47,654 nt of DNA from Magnetovibrio blakemorei (GTDB lineage: Bacteria; Pseudomonadota; Alphaproteobacteria; Rhodospirillales; Magnetovibrionaceae): contig NZ_MCGG01000054.1 of assembly GCF_001746755.1 (NCBI RefSeq), positions 1 to 47,654 on the forward strand. The letters run 5' to 3'. Made by a program: the position numbers and the translations under genes. Each line of letters opens with the position of its first letter. Positions within the stretch are counted from its first letter, which is position 1. Positions 15,794 to 25,621 of the stretch are shown piece by piece. The notes under the pieces were generated by a model, which was given only the letters and a program-made list of their open reading frames with translations, ran no database searches and was not told where the DNA came from.

Positions 15794-16374
15794 GGGCAAA
15801 ATGCATAAAATTTAAAGTTATGAGAAGAAGTAATATTGATGACGCAGTTTTTTTGGGGAGCTGCTTGCCAAATAATTCCGCATTTAAATTATCTACTGTG
15901 ACCTACTGACTGGAAATAAGCGAGTCTCACCGGGTTATTTCACCTCCGAAATAGTTATACGTGCATAGTGTTTCTGGTTTGTTCACGTGCTTATGTGTAT
16001 GTTATTATTATATTTATTACCAATTTAGGCGAAATGCATTAAATGCGGGTGTTGAATTTACCTTCAACGTGAAATAAGCCATTTAACTCATTGAGGCGAC
16101 ACAACATTTGGGGTGTGACCGAGTCTAATGCACAATTTATTGTGCCTTTAGTGTAGAAGATTCATTGAGCGTTATAACTTCAGGCATTATTATCATTTTG
16201 AATCTCAACAAGATTAGGAGGCACTGCACCCAAAGCACTTAAAGCAAGAAAGGCCCGACCCAAAGGGCCGAGCCAATCAAGTTAGGACGCTGGAAAGCAT
16301 CCCGTATCTAGACAATACGATTCTTACTCTGAAGTTTTTCCAGCGTCTAGCTTGATTTCCAAAAAACTCTTCCG
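15794..16374. other. 581-base AT-rich gap ending in a structured element
   Basis: No gene is supported. The first 430 bases are AT-rich without clear motifs. The last 125 bases hold a GGCCC/GGGCC hairpin (16252-16269) and a long imperfect inverted repeat (16275-16357). Confidence 0.5.
16275..16357. repeat. 22-base imperfect inverted repeat with inner hairpin
   Basis: The left arm 16275-16296 (AATCAAGTTAGGACGCTGG...) and right arm 16336-16357 are complementary at all but a few positions. In the loop, CGTAT (16303-16307) pairs with ATACG (16315-16319). It ends 17 bases before ATG 16375. It may be a cis-acting RNA structure or a small MITE-like element. Confidence 0.6.
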
Positions 16375-17409
16375 ATGGCGATTGCGTCGGTGGAGTCGAA
16401 ATTAATTCTAGATGAACTGGATCATATACAAATGATGCCGATTAAAATGCCTTGGAAGAAAGGCTTTCGTAAGATTCCACCAACCATTAAACGGAAAGTG
16501 GAAACCCTTGGCGCTGACGCCGTTATTGTCGCAGCAGTAAAGAAAGTGAAGCACGAAGATGTCAACAAGGGTATCTATGATCACCTCAGTTTTACTGTCG
16601 AAGACGACAAACTGAAATATCCAGAACGGATTATGCCACAGGAAAATGTGGGGCATACATCAAAGGTCAATGTGAATGGCAAGGAGATCGTTCGCAAAGA
16701 CCTTCCTATGACCACAAAGACATTCAGCTTTGATACGCCGAACTTTGGCGATGCCGCAACTTATGGCACACATACTGTGGACATTGTCCGAGATGTATAC
16801 CAGCGTGATCACATTGCACCACGCGATAACACCATTAAGATTGAGACCATCGAAGAGCTTGATGGTGCAACCGTGGTGGCCTTTACAGTTGAAGAAACTT
16901 TTGATCTGTCTGATCCAAACCTTGAGGGCGATCTTCTGTTCAACCTCAACCTTATCCAGGAAAACACGGGTGTGTCCGACATCTTCGGAAGCGCGGCGTC
17001 GTTGGAGGACTTTAAGTCTGCCATTGTCGTCGAGTGGGAGATTTTGCCTCCTGATACCCGTGAAGACAATTTAACAAAGATTCTGGGCAAGGTGAAGAAT
17101 CCCATTTTGGTGAAGACGATTAGTGATCGTTACGGGGCTTTGGAGAAACTTAAGCCGCGTCAAATCATCCGTGGCACAAGCGGTTTTAATCGCTACTTTG
17201 GCGCTATGTTTGAAGACGATCTTGTTGCCTTCGAGAACCTGGAATATGGCAACGCGCTGTATGTTATGTATGAGAACTGGCCCACACTCAGCCAAAAGAC
17301 GCGCTTGGAACTCCGCAAGTCTGACGGTGGCGGATATGAGCGGATCGAGCACCGTGCTGATTGGGAGAAAACCCTGGCGCGTGTTGTTAATCAGAAGCGC
17401 GACGAGTAG
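16375..17409 (+). CDS. Hypothetical 344-aa soluble protein
   Basis: I do not recognise this protein. It is soluble and rich in charged residues and short beta-strand-like segments, with no signal peptide, membrane helix, cysteine motif or nucleotide-binding motif. Notable parts are a conserved-looking basic N-terminus (KMPWKKGFRKIPPTIKRKVE), a central acidic region (DLSDPNLEGDLLFNLNL), and a C-terminal ENWPTLSQKTRLELRK. The chosen ATG lacks a ribosome binding site and lies just after a large stem structure, so translation may be controlled by folding, or the true start may be later. A good terminator follows, so it is a stand-alone unit. GC content is lower than in the core genes on either side, suggesting acquisition. 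Confidence 0.75.
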   Translation: MAIASVESKLILDELDHIQMMPIKMPWKKGFRKIPPTIKRKVETLGADAVIVAAVKKVKHEDVNKGIYDHLSFTVEDDKLKYPERIMPQENVGHTSKVNVNGKEIVRKDLPMTTKTFSFDTPNFGDAATYGTHTVDIVRDVYQRDHIAPRDNTIKIETIEELDGATVVAFTVEETFDLSDPNLEGDLLFNLNLIQENTGVSDIFGSAASLEDFKSAIVVEWEILPPDTREDNLTKILGKVKNPILVKTISDRYGALEKLKPRQIIRGTSGFNRYFGAMFEDDLVAFENLEYGNALYVMYENWPTLSQKTRLELRKSDGGGYERIEHRADWEKTLARVVNQKRDE

Positions 17410-17428
17410 AGCAGGGCATATCAAAGGA

Positions 17429-17460
17429 AGGGGCTGGTTATCAGGCTGGCCCCTTTTTTG
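17429..17460 (+). terminator. Rho-independent terminator after the 344-aa gene
   Basis: GGGGC (17430-17434) and GCCCC form the base of a stem followed by TTTTTT. Confidence 0.75.
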
Positions 17461-17489
17461 ATTCTGAGATGTATGGACCGCTACGCGGA

Positions 17490-17915
17490 TTAAGGCTTTA
17501 GCCGCTTTCGCAACTCTTCGATTTGAAGTTTGGCTTCTTCCAGAAACTGAACTTCATTGGTCAGTTTTGTTTTGATGGCAAGTTCACACAACGTCACGGC
17601 AAATTGAGCCTTGCTTGAATTGGTGCCCACCTGTTTTAAAGCCGCAACAGACACCAGTTTCAGATCCGTGATGGCGTCACGAACCTTGCTGATTTTGTCT
17701 TCCGTACTGGACAGCTTCTCATTTGAATCTTCAAGCAATTCATCGAGTTGTTCGATTTGTGAATTCAGCGAAATGATCTGTTTTTCGAGCGCGAGCTCAT
17801 TTTCCGCCATTTTCGAGAACGTCTTAGCATCCTCTTCAATCTGATTTTTGAGATGCAATATTTGCTTCTCGGCTTGAGTCAGAATGATTCGAGAAACTTC
17901 CTCGTAAGTCGTCAT
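17490..17915 (-). CDS. Coiled-coil hypothetical protein
   Basis: A 141-aa protein that is almost wholly predicted coiled coil: long runs of E, K, L, I and Q in heptad order from about residue 10 to 80, then a second helical part (TNEVQFLEEAKLQIEELRK). GGGTGA lies about 5 bases before ATG. No enzymatic motif, signal peptide or membrane helix. Such proteins are often structural or scaffold parts, but nothing here fixes a role. It converges on the 344-aa gene. Confidence 0.7.
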   Translation of the reverse strand: MTTYEEVSRIILTQAEKQILHLKNQIEEDAKTFSKMAENELALEKQIISLNSQIEQLDELLEDSNEKLSSTEDKISKVRDAITDLKLVSVAALKQVGTNSSKAQFAVTLCELAIKTKLTNEVQFLEEAKLQIEELRKRLKP

Positions 17916-18131
17916 TTTTCACCCGATACACCAAAGAGATAACTTCAACTATATGTACTCTTTCCATATTGCACCCGTGAGTCAAAAATACACTTTTAAC
18001 CATTTAACCGGCCCTGACAGGCCACCCCAATTGCCTGCGGTCAAATACACGGCAAAATTTATATGTAAACGTCCTCGATCCGAAGTTTACAAAAACGGAA
18101 AATTGTTGTTTTTCAAAGGAGTATTTACAAA

Positions 18132-18293
18132 ATGAGCGGCGAAATAAAAAACACGGATCAAAACGAACAAGCCCGTGAAACAGCACCTGTAACGGCAAAC
18201 AGCACATCAGAAGCAGCCACCGCCGCGGCTTCGGAGCAATCCCAAGAGGTCAATACAGACAAAGAGTCATCGTGCTGCGGGTGTTGTTCGTAA
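18132..18293 (+). CDS. 53-aa protein ending in CCGCCS
   Basis: A short gene with AAGGAG about 10 bases before ATG, ending TAA at 18291. The first 45 residues are polar, disordered-looking and low in hydrophobic residues. The last six are C48-C49-G-C51-C52-S, so four of the last six residues are cysteine. This resembles small proteins annotated only by a terminal CCGSCS-type motif. The cysteine tail could hold a metal or cluster, or serve as a modification or attachment site. It ends 29 bases from the convergent 3' end of mnmA. No relative was checked. Confidence 0.7.
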   Translation: MSGEIKNTDQNEQARETAPVTANSTSEAATAAASEQSQEVNTDKESSCCGCCS

Positions 18294-18322
18294 AACGAGA
18301 ACGACGCGACCGCGTATAACGC

Positions 18323-19441
18323 TTACGGCTTTTCGATCCAACCACCGCCCAGCAACCGTTCACCATCATAAAACACGCAAGCCTGTCCGGGAGCGATGCC
18401 CGCGAAGGGCTCTTGCAAGTGGACTTGGGCGCGGTTGTCGTCCAGCGGCGTTACGTGGATGGCGACCAGAGGACTGGTGGACCGCAGCTTGGCCGTGCAC
18501 GTGAAACCATCCTTAGGGATGGTTTCACCCGTGCCCAGCCAGTTGATGTCCCGAATCGTGAGCGCTTGGGCGAGCAAGTCTGATTTTGCCCCCACAACCA
18601 CCTGTTTGGTGGTGGCATCGAGCTTGATGACGTAAACAGATTCAGGCACAGAAAGGCCCAGGCCGCGGCGTTGGCCCACGGTGAATTTGATGACGCCGTC
18701 ATGTCGCCCTAAAACCTTGCCGTCCATATCGACAATGTCGCCCGGATCCGCCGCACCGGGGCGGAGCTTTTCCACCACATCCAGATACTTGCCTTGAGGC
18801 ACAAAGCAGATGTCTTGGCTGTCGGGCTTTGCCGCGATGTCGAGGCCGAGGCGCACGGCCTCGGCGCGGGCTTCGTCTTTGGTACAAGTGCCCAACGGAA
18901 ACCACAGCTTTTCCAGCGCCGCTTTCGGTGTGGAAAAGAGAAAATAGCTTTGATCGCGAGACGCGTCTTGGCCGCGCAGCAACTCGGCCCCATCCGGCCC
19001 ATCAATGCGACGCACATAGTGACCCGTCACCAAAGCGTCCGCGCCCAAATCTTTGGCCCGCTCCAGCAAGTCCTTGAACTTGATGGTGTCATTGCACAGC
19101 ACGCAGGGAATGGGCGTTTCACCCGCCAGATAGGTGTCGGCAAAAGCCTCCATCACCTGTTCGCGGAAACGCTGTTCAAAATCGAGCACGTAATGGGGGA
19201 TGCCAATGTGATCGGCCACCCGCCGCGCATCGTGAATGTCGCGACCCGCGCAGCACGTGCCGGGCTTGTCGATGGCGACGCCATGATCGTAAAGCTGCAA
19301 GGTGATGCCGACCACGTCGTAGCCGGCTTCTTTCAGCAACGCCGCCGTTACGGAAGAATCCACCCCGCCGGACATGGCGACCACCACGCGGGTCTCAGCG
19401 GGCGGCTTGGCAAAGGCGCTGGTCGGCAGGTCGAGTTTCAT
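18323..19441 (-). CDS. mnmA: tRNA-specific 2-thiouridylase MnmA
   Basis: A 372-aa enzyme that thiolates U34 of tRNAs for Lys, Glu and Gln, using ATP and sulfur passed on from IscS. The PP-loop SGGVDSS is at residues 24-30. The catalytic cysteines are in PCVLCN (C113/C116; the equivalent of the nucleophile) and DICF (C212; the persulfide carrier). GQRRGLGL is a further family segment. Length is normal. The start overlaps the stop of the DUF599 gene by 4 bases (ATGA), so the two are translationally coupled. Being the last gene of the isc operon ties tRNA thiolation to cluster synthesis, since both draw sulfur from IscS. Confidence 0.95.
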   Translation of the reverse strand: MKLDLPTSAFAKPPAETRVVVAMSGGVDSSVTAALLKEAGYDVVGITLQLYDHGVAIDKPGTCCAGRDIHDARRVADHIGIPHYVLDFEQRFREQVMEAFADTYLAGETPIPCVLCNDTIKFKDLLERAKDLGADALVTGHYVRRIDGPDGAELLRGQDASRDQSYFLFSTPKAALEKLWFPLGTCTKDEARAEAVRLGLDIAAKPDSQDICFVPQGKYLDVVEKLRPGAADPGDIVDMDGKVLGRHDGVIKFTVGQRRGLGLSVPESVYVIKLDATTKQVVVGAKSDLLAQALTIRDINWLGTGETIPKDGFTCTAKLRSTSPLVAIHVTPLDDNRAQVHLQEPFAGIAPGQACVFYDGERLLGGGWIEKP

Positions 19442-20142
19442 GTCTGTGTTCCCGTGCCCGGAATACCGTCAAGAAAACCCAGCGTGTGGGAGCGAAATTC
19501 ACGCCGATACACCACCGCCACCACCCACAGGGTTGAAACCGAAAACAACAGGGGATGCAAAAACCAGCTCAGCGCCGCCAAAGCAAAATAATATGCGCGC
19601 ATACCCCGGTTAAAGTTCGACACCGCCAGGGCGATAACTTCCGCGGCCCCAACGGCAAAGGCTTGGGCGTCTGAACTCTCGGCCTGGCTCGGCGGCGGAG
19701 CGGCACCAATCAGGGTGATGGAATAATTAAACTGGCGCAAAGACCAGGCGAATTTGAAAAATGCGTAAACGAAAATCACGATGAGCACGAGAATTTTCAG
19801 CTCCCACTCCGCGTGGGTGGCGATGACAACATAGGGAATATCGCGAACCAAGGCCTGCACCTTGTCCAAGGAGCCCAAGATGGCCAACAAGCCCGCCAAA
19901 ATCAGCAACGTGGTGGATGAAAACAGCCCCACGCTGCGCATCAAAGCGCTCATGATGGTGGTGTCGACGATGCGCACATCTCGGTGCAACATCTGCTGCA
20001 TCCAACCTTGGCGATGCTTGCGCATAACGGTGAGCAGGGATCGGCTGTTGCGTTTGAAGTGATCGGCGTAAAACGTATAGCCGTTCCACACCACCAAAAA
20101 CCACCCCAGAACGGCCAAATTGATCAGAGAAATGTTGGACAT
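19438..20142 (-). CDS. DUF599 inner-membrane protein
   Basis: A 234-aa protein with about four membrane helices (roughly residues 8-25, 73-92, 108-130 and 187-215). The N-terminal block NGYTFYADH followed by SLLTVMRKHRQGWMQQML and VDTTIMSALMRSV is characteristic of DUF599 (PF04654), whose function is unknown. It overlaps mnmA by 4 bases and follows iscX by 76, on the same strand, so it is probably read with the isc operon. A role in sulfur or metal metabolism is only a guess from position. Confidence 0.88.
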   Translation of the reverse strand: MSNISLINLAVLGWFLVVWNGYTFYADHFKRNSRSLLTVMRKHRQGWMQQMLHRDVRIVDTTIMSALMRSVGLFSSTTLLILAGLLAILGSLDKVQALVRDIPYVVIATHAEWELKILVLIVIFVYAFFKFAWSLRQFNYSITLIGAAPPPSQAESSDAQAFAVGAAEVIALAVSNFNRGMRAYYFALAALSWFLHPLLFSVSTLWVVAVVYRREFRSHTLGFLDGIPGTGTQT

Positions 20143-20218
20143 ATGCAGGCCTTTTAGAGCGTTCGGCGAAAATGAAAACTCAGGTATATCGCGTTACGGC
20201 AAAGAGGACGCCAAAGCC

Positions 20219-20413
20219 TTAATCACGCTCGTCCAGCCATGCCATTTGAATGGCTTCGAGGATTTTTTCACTCGATTTTTGGGGATCGTCGTCAAAGCCC
20301 GGCAGGGCTTGCACCCATTTCCACAAGTCCGTAAAACGCACGTGCAAGATATCGGCGTCCGGGTGGGCGTCTTCCAATTCTATGGCGATATCGTGAACGT
20401 CGGTCCACCGCAT
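20219..20413 (-). CDS. iscX: IscX, small ISC accessory protein
   Basis: A 64-aa acidic protein that matches IscX (YfhJ) from end to end: WTDVHDIAIELEDAHPD, VRFTDLW, FDDDPQKSSEKILEAIQ and a closing acidic stretch. IscX binds IscS and iron and tunes the rate of cluster assembly. AAGG lies 7-8 bases before ATG. It is 14 bases downstream of fdx, the usual order. All acidic contact patches known from the family appear present. Confidence 0.95.
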   Translation of the reverse strand: MRWTDVHDIAIELEDAHPDADILHVRFTDLWKWVQALPGFDDDPQKSSEKILEAIQMAWLDERD

Positions 20414-20427
20414 AAAAAAACCTTCAA

Positions 20428-20760
20428 TCAGTCTAAGAGCATGTTGCGGGTGCCCGTCGGCAAGGTCACTTCCAAGCCGTCGAGCTCTTCGGTCATTTTG
20501 ATCTGACAGCCCAAACGCGAGGTGTGGGTGAGGCCAAATGCCAAGTCGAGCATGTCTTCTTCTTCTTCGGTCGCATCGTCAAGCTTGCTGAACCACTTAT
20601 CGTCAACAACCACATGACAGGTTGAGCACGCCAGCGAGCCTTCGCAAGCGCCTTCCAGGTCCAGGTCGTTTTTGTGGGCGATTTCCAAGACGGAGAGGCC
20701 AACCGGCGCATCCACTTCTTTGCGGTTGCCGTCCGCATCAATGAAAGTCATTTTCGGCAT
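20428..20760 (-). CDS. fdx: ISC-type [2Fe-2S] ferredoxin
   Basis: A 110-aa adrenodoxin-type ferredoxin that feeds electrons to cluster assembly on IscU. The four ligands are C39, C45, C48 and C85 (C-x5-C-x2-C...C). The acidic loop [14 protein letters not shown] between them is the usual partner-docking helix. ATG 20760 is chosen, with GAGGAGA upstream; the longer open frame has no support. It sits between hscA and iscX as in other isc operons. Confidence 0.95.
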   Translation of the reverse strand: MPKMTFIDADGNRKEVDAPVGLSVLEIAHKNDLDLEGACEGSLACSTCHVVVDDKWFSKLDDATEEEEDMLDLAFGLTHTSRLGCQIKMTEELDGLEVTLPTGTRNMLLD

Positions 20761-20833
20761 ATTTTGTCTTCTCCTCGAAAGCAGTGTCTTCTTTGGTCTC
20801 TGGTTTACATCGCCTTGGCATGCGGGACAAGGG

Positions 20834-22747
20834 CTAAGCGTTTTCTCCGTCGCTGACACTCGATTGCAACTTGTCGATGGCAACCCCGGTCAAGGCATCG
20901 CGGATGCCTTTGTCCATGCGTTTTTCGGCAAACACGCGGGTGGCTTTATCCAAATCTTCGGCCGCCGCGTTAATCGCGTCGCGATCCGTGCCTTTGATGG
21001 CGTCGATGAGTTTGTCCATTTGTTCGCCAATGGTTTCGCGTTCCCCCACCGTCAGCAGCTTGCAATCGGCCTGAAGGGCTGCGCGCACCGCCAACATGGC
21101 GCGTTCGGCTTCTACGCGCGCTTCGGTCAGCAAGCGCAGTTCCATGTCGCCTTTGGCATTGGCCATGCTGTCATAGAGCATGGTCGACATTTCTTCTTCG
21201 CTGAGACCATAGGATGGTTTGACTTCGACCTTGGCTTCGATGCCCGAGGTGTCTTCGCCCGCCGAAACGGTCAACAGTCCGTCCGCGTCCACCTGGAAGG
21301 TCACGCGAATATGCGCCGCCCCCGCCGCCATGGGCGGAATGCCGGTTAAGTTAAAGCGCGCCAGGGACCTGTTTTGATCGACCATTTCGCGTTCGCCCTG
21401 GACCACATGAATGGCCATGGCGGTTTGACCGTCTTTAAACGTGGTGAATTCTTGCGCCTTCGCCACCGGAATGGGGGTGTTGCGGGGAATGACCTTTTCC
21501 ACCAAACCGCCCATGGTTTCCAGCCCCAAAGACAACGGCGTGACATCCAGTAACAAGGTGTCCGAGCCCACTGTCAAGGCCTCGGCCTGCAACGCGGCCC
21601 CTACGGCCACCACCTGGTCGGGGTCGATGTCGGCCAGCGGTTCAGAGCCGAAATATTGAGACACGGTTTCGCGCACCAACGGCACGCGGGTAGACCCGCC
21701 CACCAAAACAACGCCCTTGATGTCCATGGGATCAAAGCCCGCTTCGGTTAAAACTTCGTGACAGATTTTAACCGTGCGTTTGACGTCGGCGCGAATAAGG
21801 TCATTAAACGTTGCCCGGTCCAAGGCATGCTTGGTCTGCTTGTCCCCCGCCGTCAACATCCATTCACCACTGTCTTCCGTGGTCAGGCATTCCTTCGCCA
21901 TGCGTGCGGTCATCAAGGCGACTTTCACTTCGCCTGCACTCAGATTCGTTTCGCCTAACCCTGCCTTGCGCTGCTCAAGAAAGTGATTGGCGATGGCGTG
22001 GTCAAAATCGTCCCCGCCCAGTGCCGCATCGCCGCCCGTGGCCAGCACCTGAAAGACGCCCTTTTCCATGCGCAACAGCGACACATCGAAGGTTCCGCCA
22101 CCCAGGTCAAACACCGCGTACAAACCTTCCGCGCTTTTGTCCAAACCGTAAGCCAGCGCCGCCGCCGTAGGTTCATTGACCAAGCGCAAGACGTTGAGAC
22201 CTGCCAGACGCGCAGCGTCCTTGGTGGCGGTGCGCTGGGCATCGTCGAAATACGCCGGCACGGTGATCACGGCTTTTTCCACCTTGGCCCCCAAGTGGGC
22301 TTCGGCGCGGTCTTTAAGGGCGCGCAAAATATCGGCGGAAATTTCAATCGGCGTCAGCGCATGGCCGCCGATGTTCAAGCGCACCAACTGGCTTTCGCCT
22401 TCATGATGAGGCTCAATATCAAACGGCATTTGACCGCCCAAGGATTTGACGTCTTCCGCACCGCGACCCATCAAGCGCTTGATGGAACTCACCACACTGT
22501 CGGGACGGCTGAGCAGCAAGCGCTTGGCCAATTCGCCGACGATGGCCGAACCGTCCGGTGCATAGGCCACAATGGACGGCACCAACGCTTGACCGTCGTC
22601 ATCTTTGAGAACTTCGACTTGACCTTCGGAGCTGACGGCCACCACCGAATTGGTGGTGCCCAAATCGATGCCCACGGCCATCTCAGCGTCGTCCTGATGG
22701 GGGACCGGTGATTCACCGGGTTCGTGAATTTGCAGAAGTTGCGCCAT
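20834..22747 (-). CDS. hscA: Hsp70-type chaperone HscA
   Basis: A 637-aa specialised Hsp70 that, with HscB, pulls the cluster off IscU for transfer to apo-proteins. The nucleotide-binding domain opens with [14 protein letters not shown] (about residue 25), and carries [10 protein letters not shown] and [12 protein letters not shown]. The substrate domain follows from about 400 ([14 protein letters not shown]). Its client motif, LPPVK, is present in this operon's IscU. The start MAQLL at 22747 is preferred (AGGAA upstream) over an earlier in-frame codon. It is 37 bases downstream of hscB. Confidence 0.95.
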   Translation of the reverse strand: MAQLLQIHEPGESPVPHQDDAEMAVGIDLGTTNSVVAVSSEGQVEVLKDDDGQALVPSIVAYAPDGSAIVGELAKRLLLSRPDSVVSSIKRLMGRGAEDVKSLGGQMPFDIEPHHEGESQLVRLNIGGHALTPIEISADILRALKDRAEAHLGAKVEKAVITVPAYFDDAQRTATKDAARLAGLNVLRLVNEPTAAALAYGLDKSAEGLYAVFDLGGGTFDVSLLRMEKGVFQVLATGGDAALGGDDFDHAIANHFLEQRKAGLGETNLSAGEVKVALMTARMAKECLTTEDSGEWMLTAGDKQTKHALDRATFNDLIRADVKRTVKICHEVLTEAGFDPMDIKGVVLVGGSTRVPLVRETVSQYFGSEPLADIDPDQVVAVGAALQAEALTVGSDTLLLDVTPLSLGLETMGGLVEKVIPRNTPIPVAKAQEFTTFKDGQTAMAIHVVQGEREMVDQNRSLARFNLTGIPPMAAGAAHIRVTFQVDADGLLTVSAGEDTSGIEAKVEVKPSYGLSEEEMSTMLYDSMANAKGDMELRLLTEARVEAERAMLAVRAALQADCKLLTVGERETIGEQMDKLIDAIKGTDRDAINAAAEDLDKATRVFAEKRMDKGIRDALTGVAIDKLQSSVSDGENA

Positions 22748-22784
22748 AAAAAAATATTCCTGAATTGGGGACAAGTCTTTTTGT

Positions 22785-23414
22785 TTAAGACATCAGGCGA
22801 GCGCGACTGTGGCGCACCTCACCCATCATTTTGTCGAGATACTTAAGACGTGTGGTCAATCGACACGCGCCTTGAATGTCGTGGCCCGCAAACGCCAAAG
22901 ACAGGGCCGACAAAACATCGTCAATCTCCGTTTTGGTTTCGCGTTGGATGGCGTTCAGCGCATCTTGGGTATCGGCCATCATCAACTTTTCCCGCATTTC
23001 CATGGCCTCCATCAAGATGGATTGGTCATGGACCAAGTTGCAGCCTTCGGGCAATACGTCAATTCCAAGCAAATGGACCAGATAGTCCGCACGCATCAGC
23101 GGGTTTTTGAGCACTTCATAGGCGTCGTTCAAGGCCGTGGCTTGGCGTTGGCTAAGCGCTTTTTCCTTCGGCGCCTTGGTGGCAAAGCGGTCAGGGTGAA
23201 GTTGCCGTTGGAGGTCAAAATACAAACGATCTAAGGCCGCAACATCCACATCAAATGTCGGCTCCATTCCCAAACGCGCGAAATGGTCCACGGATGCCGG
23301 AGCCTGCACTGCTTTGCAGGTGTGGCAAAACAATGCCGTTGCAGGGGATGGGCCTTTGCAGGACCAGCACGGCTTGAGATGGGTTTCGGGCGATTGTGTG
23401 TTCACGTCGAGCAT
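22785..23414 (-). CDS. hscB: J-domain co-chaperone HscB with N-terminal CxxC pair
   Basis: A 209-aa co-chaperone that binds IscU and stimulates the HscA ATPase. The J domain carries HPD at 73-75 (RQLHPDRF), and the C-terminal three-helix part binds IscU. Before the J domain there are two CxxC motifs (C16/C19 and C30/C33), a zinc-ribbon-like module found in mitochondrial Hsc20 and some alphaproteobacterial HscB but absent from E. coli HscB. It lies between iscA and hscA in the operon. Confidence 0.94.
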   Translation of the reverse strand: MLDVNTQSPETHLKPCWSCKGPSPATALFCHTCKAVQAPASVDHFARLGMEPTFDVDVAALDRLYFDLQRQLHPDRFATKAPKEKALSQRQATALNDAYEVLKNPLMRADYLVHLLGIDVLPEGCNLVHDQSILMEAMEMREKLMMADTQDALNAIQRETKTEIDDVLSALSLAFAGHDIQGACRLTTRLKYLDKMMGEVRHSRARLMS

Positions 23415-23503
23415 TTACCGTCGGTCATATTTCTAAACTTATTATAGGGCCACAAAACGCAACCGCCCCGAAGGGCGGCCACGGGATAAAATGACGCAGC
23501 CCC

Positions 23504-23842
23504 TTAAACGTGAAAAGACTCACCGCACCCACAGCGGCCCTTCTCATTGGGGTTGGTGAAGACAAAGCCACTTTCAAGCTTGTCCGTCACATAGTCCATT
23601 TCGGTGCCGATGATGAACATGGTGGCCTTGGGGTCAATCAGAACCTTCACCCCATCGACCTCCAATTCCTCATCAAACTCGCCAACTTCGTCTGCAAATT
23701 CAAGCGTGTAAGACAAACCCGAGCAGCCTTTTGTGCGCACGCCGATGCGGATGCCGGCAGACGGCTTACCACGGCTTGCGAGCAGGGCCTTGACTTGGTC
23801 AATGGCCGCAGGGGTCATGTTGATCGGTGCGGGCAAATTCAT
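23504..23842 (-). CDS. iscA: A-type Fe-S carrier IscA
   Basis: A 112-aa A-type carrier (HesB/IscA fold). The three cluster or iron ligands are C40 in TKGCSGLSY and C104/C106 in the closing RCGCGESF. It accepts clusters or iron and passes them to target proteins. Placement between iscU and hscB supports IscA over ErpA or SufA. Confidence 0.94.
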   Translation of the reverse strand: MNLPAPINMTPAAIDQVKALLASRGKPSAGIRIGVRTKGCSGLSYTLEFADEVGEFDEELEVDGVKVLIDPKATMFIIGTEMDYVTDKLESGFVFTNPNEKGRCGCGESFHV

Positions 23843-23872
23843 CGGGCGTTCTCTCTGTTCACGTCAAAAAGC

Positions 23873-24283
23873 TTATTCAGCGGCGTCTTGACCCTTGTTG
23901 GCCGTAGCGGCTTTGCTTTTGTAATCTTGGATAGCCGCTTTGATAGCATCCTCAGCCAGGACCGAGCAATGAATCTTCACCGGCGGCAGAGCCAGTTCTT
24001 CGGCAATGTCGGTGTTTTTGATGGTCGCGGCTTCGTCAATGGTCTTGCCTTTGACCCATTCGGTCACCAGCGAGCTCGAAGCAATGGCGGAACCGCACCC
24101 AAAGGTCTTGAACTTTGCGTCTTCGATGATGCCGTCCGCGCTCACCTTGATTTGCAGTTTCATCACGTCGCCGCACGCGGGCGCGCCCACCAATCCGGTG
24201 CCGATGTCACTTGCGCCGTCTTCCATTGAACCGACGTTACGCGGGTTCTCATAATGGTCGATCAGTTCTTTACTATAGGCCAT
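23873..24283 (-). CDS. iscU: Fe-S scaffold IscU
   Basis: A 136-aa scaffold on which [2Fe-2S] clusters are built. Ligands are C37, C63 and C106, with D39 and H105; LPPVK (99-103) is the HscA recognition motif. The last ten or so residues (SKAATANKGQDAAE) extend beyond the usual 128-aa length and look disordered. The gene is 63 bases downstream of iscS. Confidence 0.96.
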   Translation of the reverse strand: MAYSKELIDHYENPRNVGSMEDGASDIGTGLVGAPACGDVMKLQIKVSADGIIEDAKFKTFGCGSAIASSSLVTEWVKGKTIDEAATIKNTDIAEELALPPVKIHCSVLAEDAIKAAIQDYKSKAATANKGQDAAE

Positions 24284-24346
24284 GTTTTATCTCCTTTAGG
24301 TCCCTTCTTAGATGGGGACTGTTCACGTTGGGGGCAATGTATGATC

Positions 24347-25579
24347 TCAGTGTTCAGCCCATTTGATGGACTTAATATCGATACCGGCTTGCGCCATGTC
24401 CCAAAGCGGGCTCAGTTCGCGCAGACGGTTCACTTCTTTGGCAATGCGTTCAATCGCATAGTCGATGTCTTCTTCGGTGGTGAAGCGGCCCAGGCCCAAA
24501 CGCAAGGACGTGTGAGCCAGTTCTTCTTCGACACCCAGCGCGCGCAGCACATAGCTGGGTTCCAACGACGCAGACGTGCACGCGGAACCGCTGGAGACCG
24601 CCAAGTCCTTAATGCCCATCATCAGGCCTTCACCTTCGACGTAAGCAAACGATATATTCAAATTGCCGGGAATGCGGTGCACAAGATCGCCGTTCAAGAA
24701 AATTTCCGGTATGCGTTCTTTCAAACCCTCAAACAAGCGGTTTTGGAAACCGTGCAGACGTTCAGCTTCCGCCGCCATTTCTTTGCTCGCCAATTCGCAC
24801 GCTTTGCCCAAACCCACCACCAAGGGGGTCGGCAAGGTGCCCGAACGCATGGCGCGTTCTTGACCGCCGCCGTGGATCAACGGCACCAACCGCACACGGG
24901 GCTTGCGCCGCACATACAGCGCGCCGATGCCCATGGGGCCATAAACTTTGTGCCCGGAAATCGACAGCAGATCGATGTTCATGTCATCCACATCCAAGGG
25001 GATTTTCCCGACGGCTTGCGCGGCGTCAGTGTGGAAGAAGGTTTTGTTGGCGCGGCACAGTTGGCCGATTTCCTTCAAGGGCTGGATCACGCCGATTTCA
25101 TTGTTCACCGCCATGATGGAAACCAACACGGTTTTATCCGTCATCGCGGCCTTCAAAACGTCCAGATCGATCAAGCCGTTTTCTTGGACGTGCAAATAGG
25201 TGACGTCAAAGCCGTCTTGCTGCAACGCCCGACAGGATTCCAACACGCACTTGTGTTCGGTCACGCAGGTGATGATGTGGTTGCGCTTGTCGCCATAAAA
25301 CTTCGCCACGCCTTTGATGGCCAAGTTGTTGGATTCCGTAGCACCTGAGGTGAAAATGATTTCCTTCGTCGAGGCCCCAATCAAGTCCGCCACATGGCCG
25401 CGGGCAATCTCGACCGCATCTTCCGCTTCCCAACCATAATGGTGGTTGCGCGAATGCGGGTTGCCGAACTTTTCGGTCCAATAGGGGTTCATCGCCTCAA
25501 CCACACGCGGATCGGTTGGCGTGGTCGCCTGATAATCCAGGTAGAGAGGGTTGTTTTGGGTCCAAGTCTTGGCCGTCAT
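24347..25579 (-). CDS. iscS: Cysteine desulfurase IscS
   Basis: A 410-aa PLP enzyme that removes sulfur from cysteine as a persulfide and hands it to IscU, MnmA and other acceptors. The PLP lysine is K211 ([10 protein letters not shown]) and the persulfide cysteine is C334 on the mobile loop [10 protein letters not shown], typical of class I. ATG 25579 is preferred because AAGG is correctly spaced; a TTG three codons earlier is in frame. Directly upstream lies a second, diverged desulfurase gene. Confidence 0.96.
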   Translation of the reverse strand: MTAKTWTQNNPLYLDYQATTPTDPRVVEAMNPYWTEKFGNPHSRNHHYGWEAEDAVEIARGHVADLIGASTKEIIFTSGATESNNLAIKGVAKFYGDKRNHIITCVTEHKCVLESCRALQQDGFDVTYLHVQENGLIDLDVLKAAMTDKTVLVSIMAVNNEIGVIQPLKEIGQLCRANKTFFHTDAAQAVGKIPLDVDDMNIDLLSISGHKVYGPMGIGALYVRRKPRVRLVPLIHGGGQERAMRSGTLPTPLVVGLGKACELASKEMAAEAERLHGFQNRLFEGLKERIPEIFLNGDLVHRIPGNLNISFAYVEGEGLMMGIKDLAVSSGSACTSASLEPSYVLRALGVEEELAHTSLRLGLGRFTTEEDIDYAIERIAKEVNRLRELSPLWDMAQAGIDIKSIKWAEH

Positions 25580-25621
25580 TTTTTTCAACCTTGTTCTTTG
25601 TTCATTGGTTCAACATTTACT

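Noticed and set aside
21983-22711. 242-aa open frame opposite hscA
   Set aside because: Shadow frame of a conserved Hsp70 gene.
24254-25348. 364-aa open frame opposite iscU/iscS
   Set aside because: Antisense shadow of strongly conserved genes; no ribosome binding site and a composition rich in H, Q and F typical of a reversed GC-biased frame.
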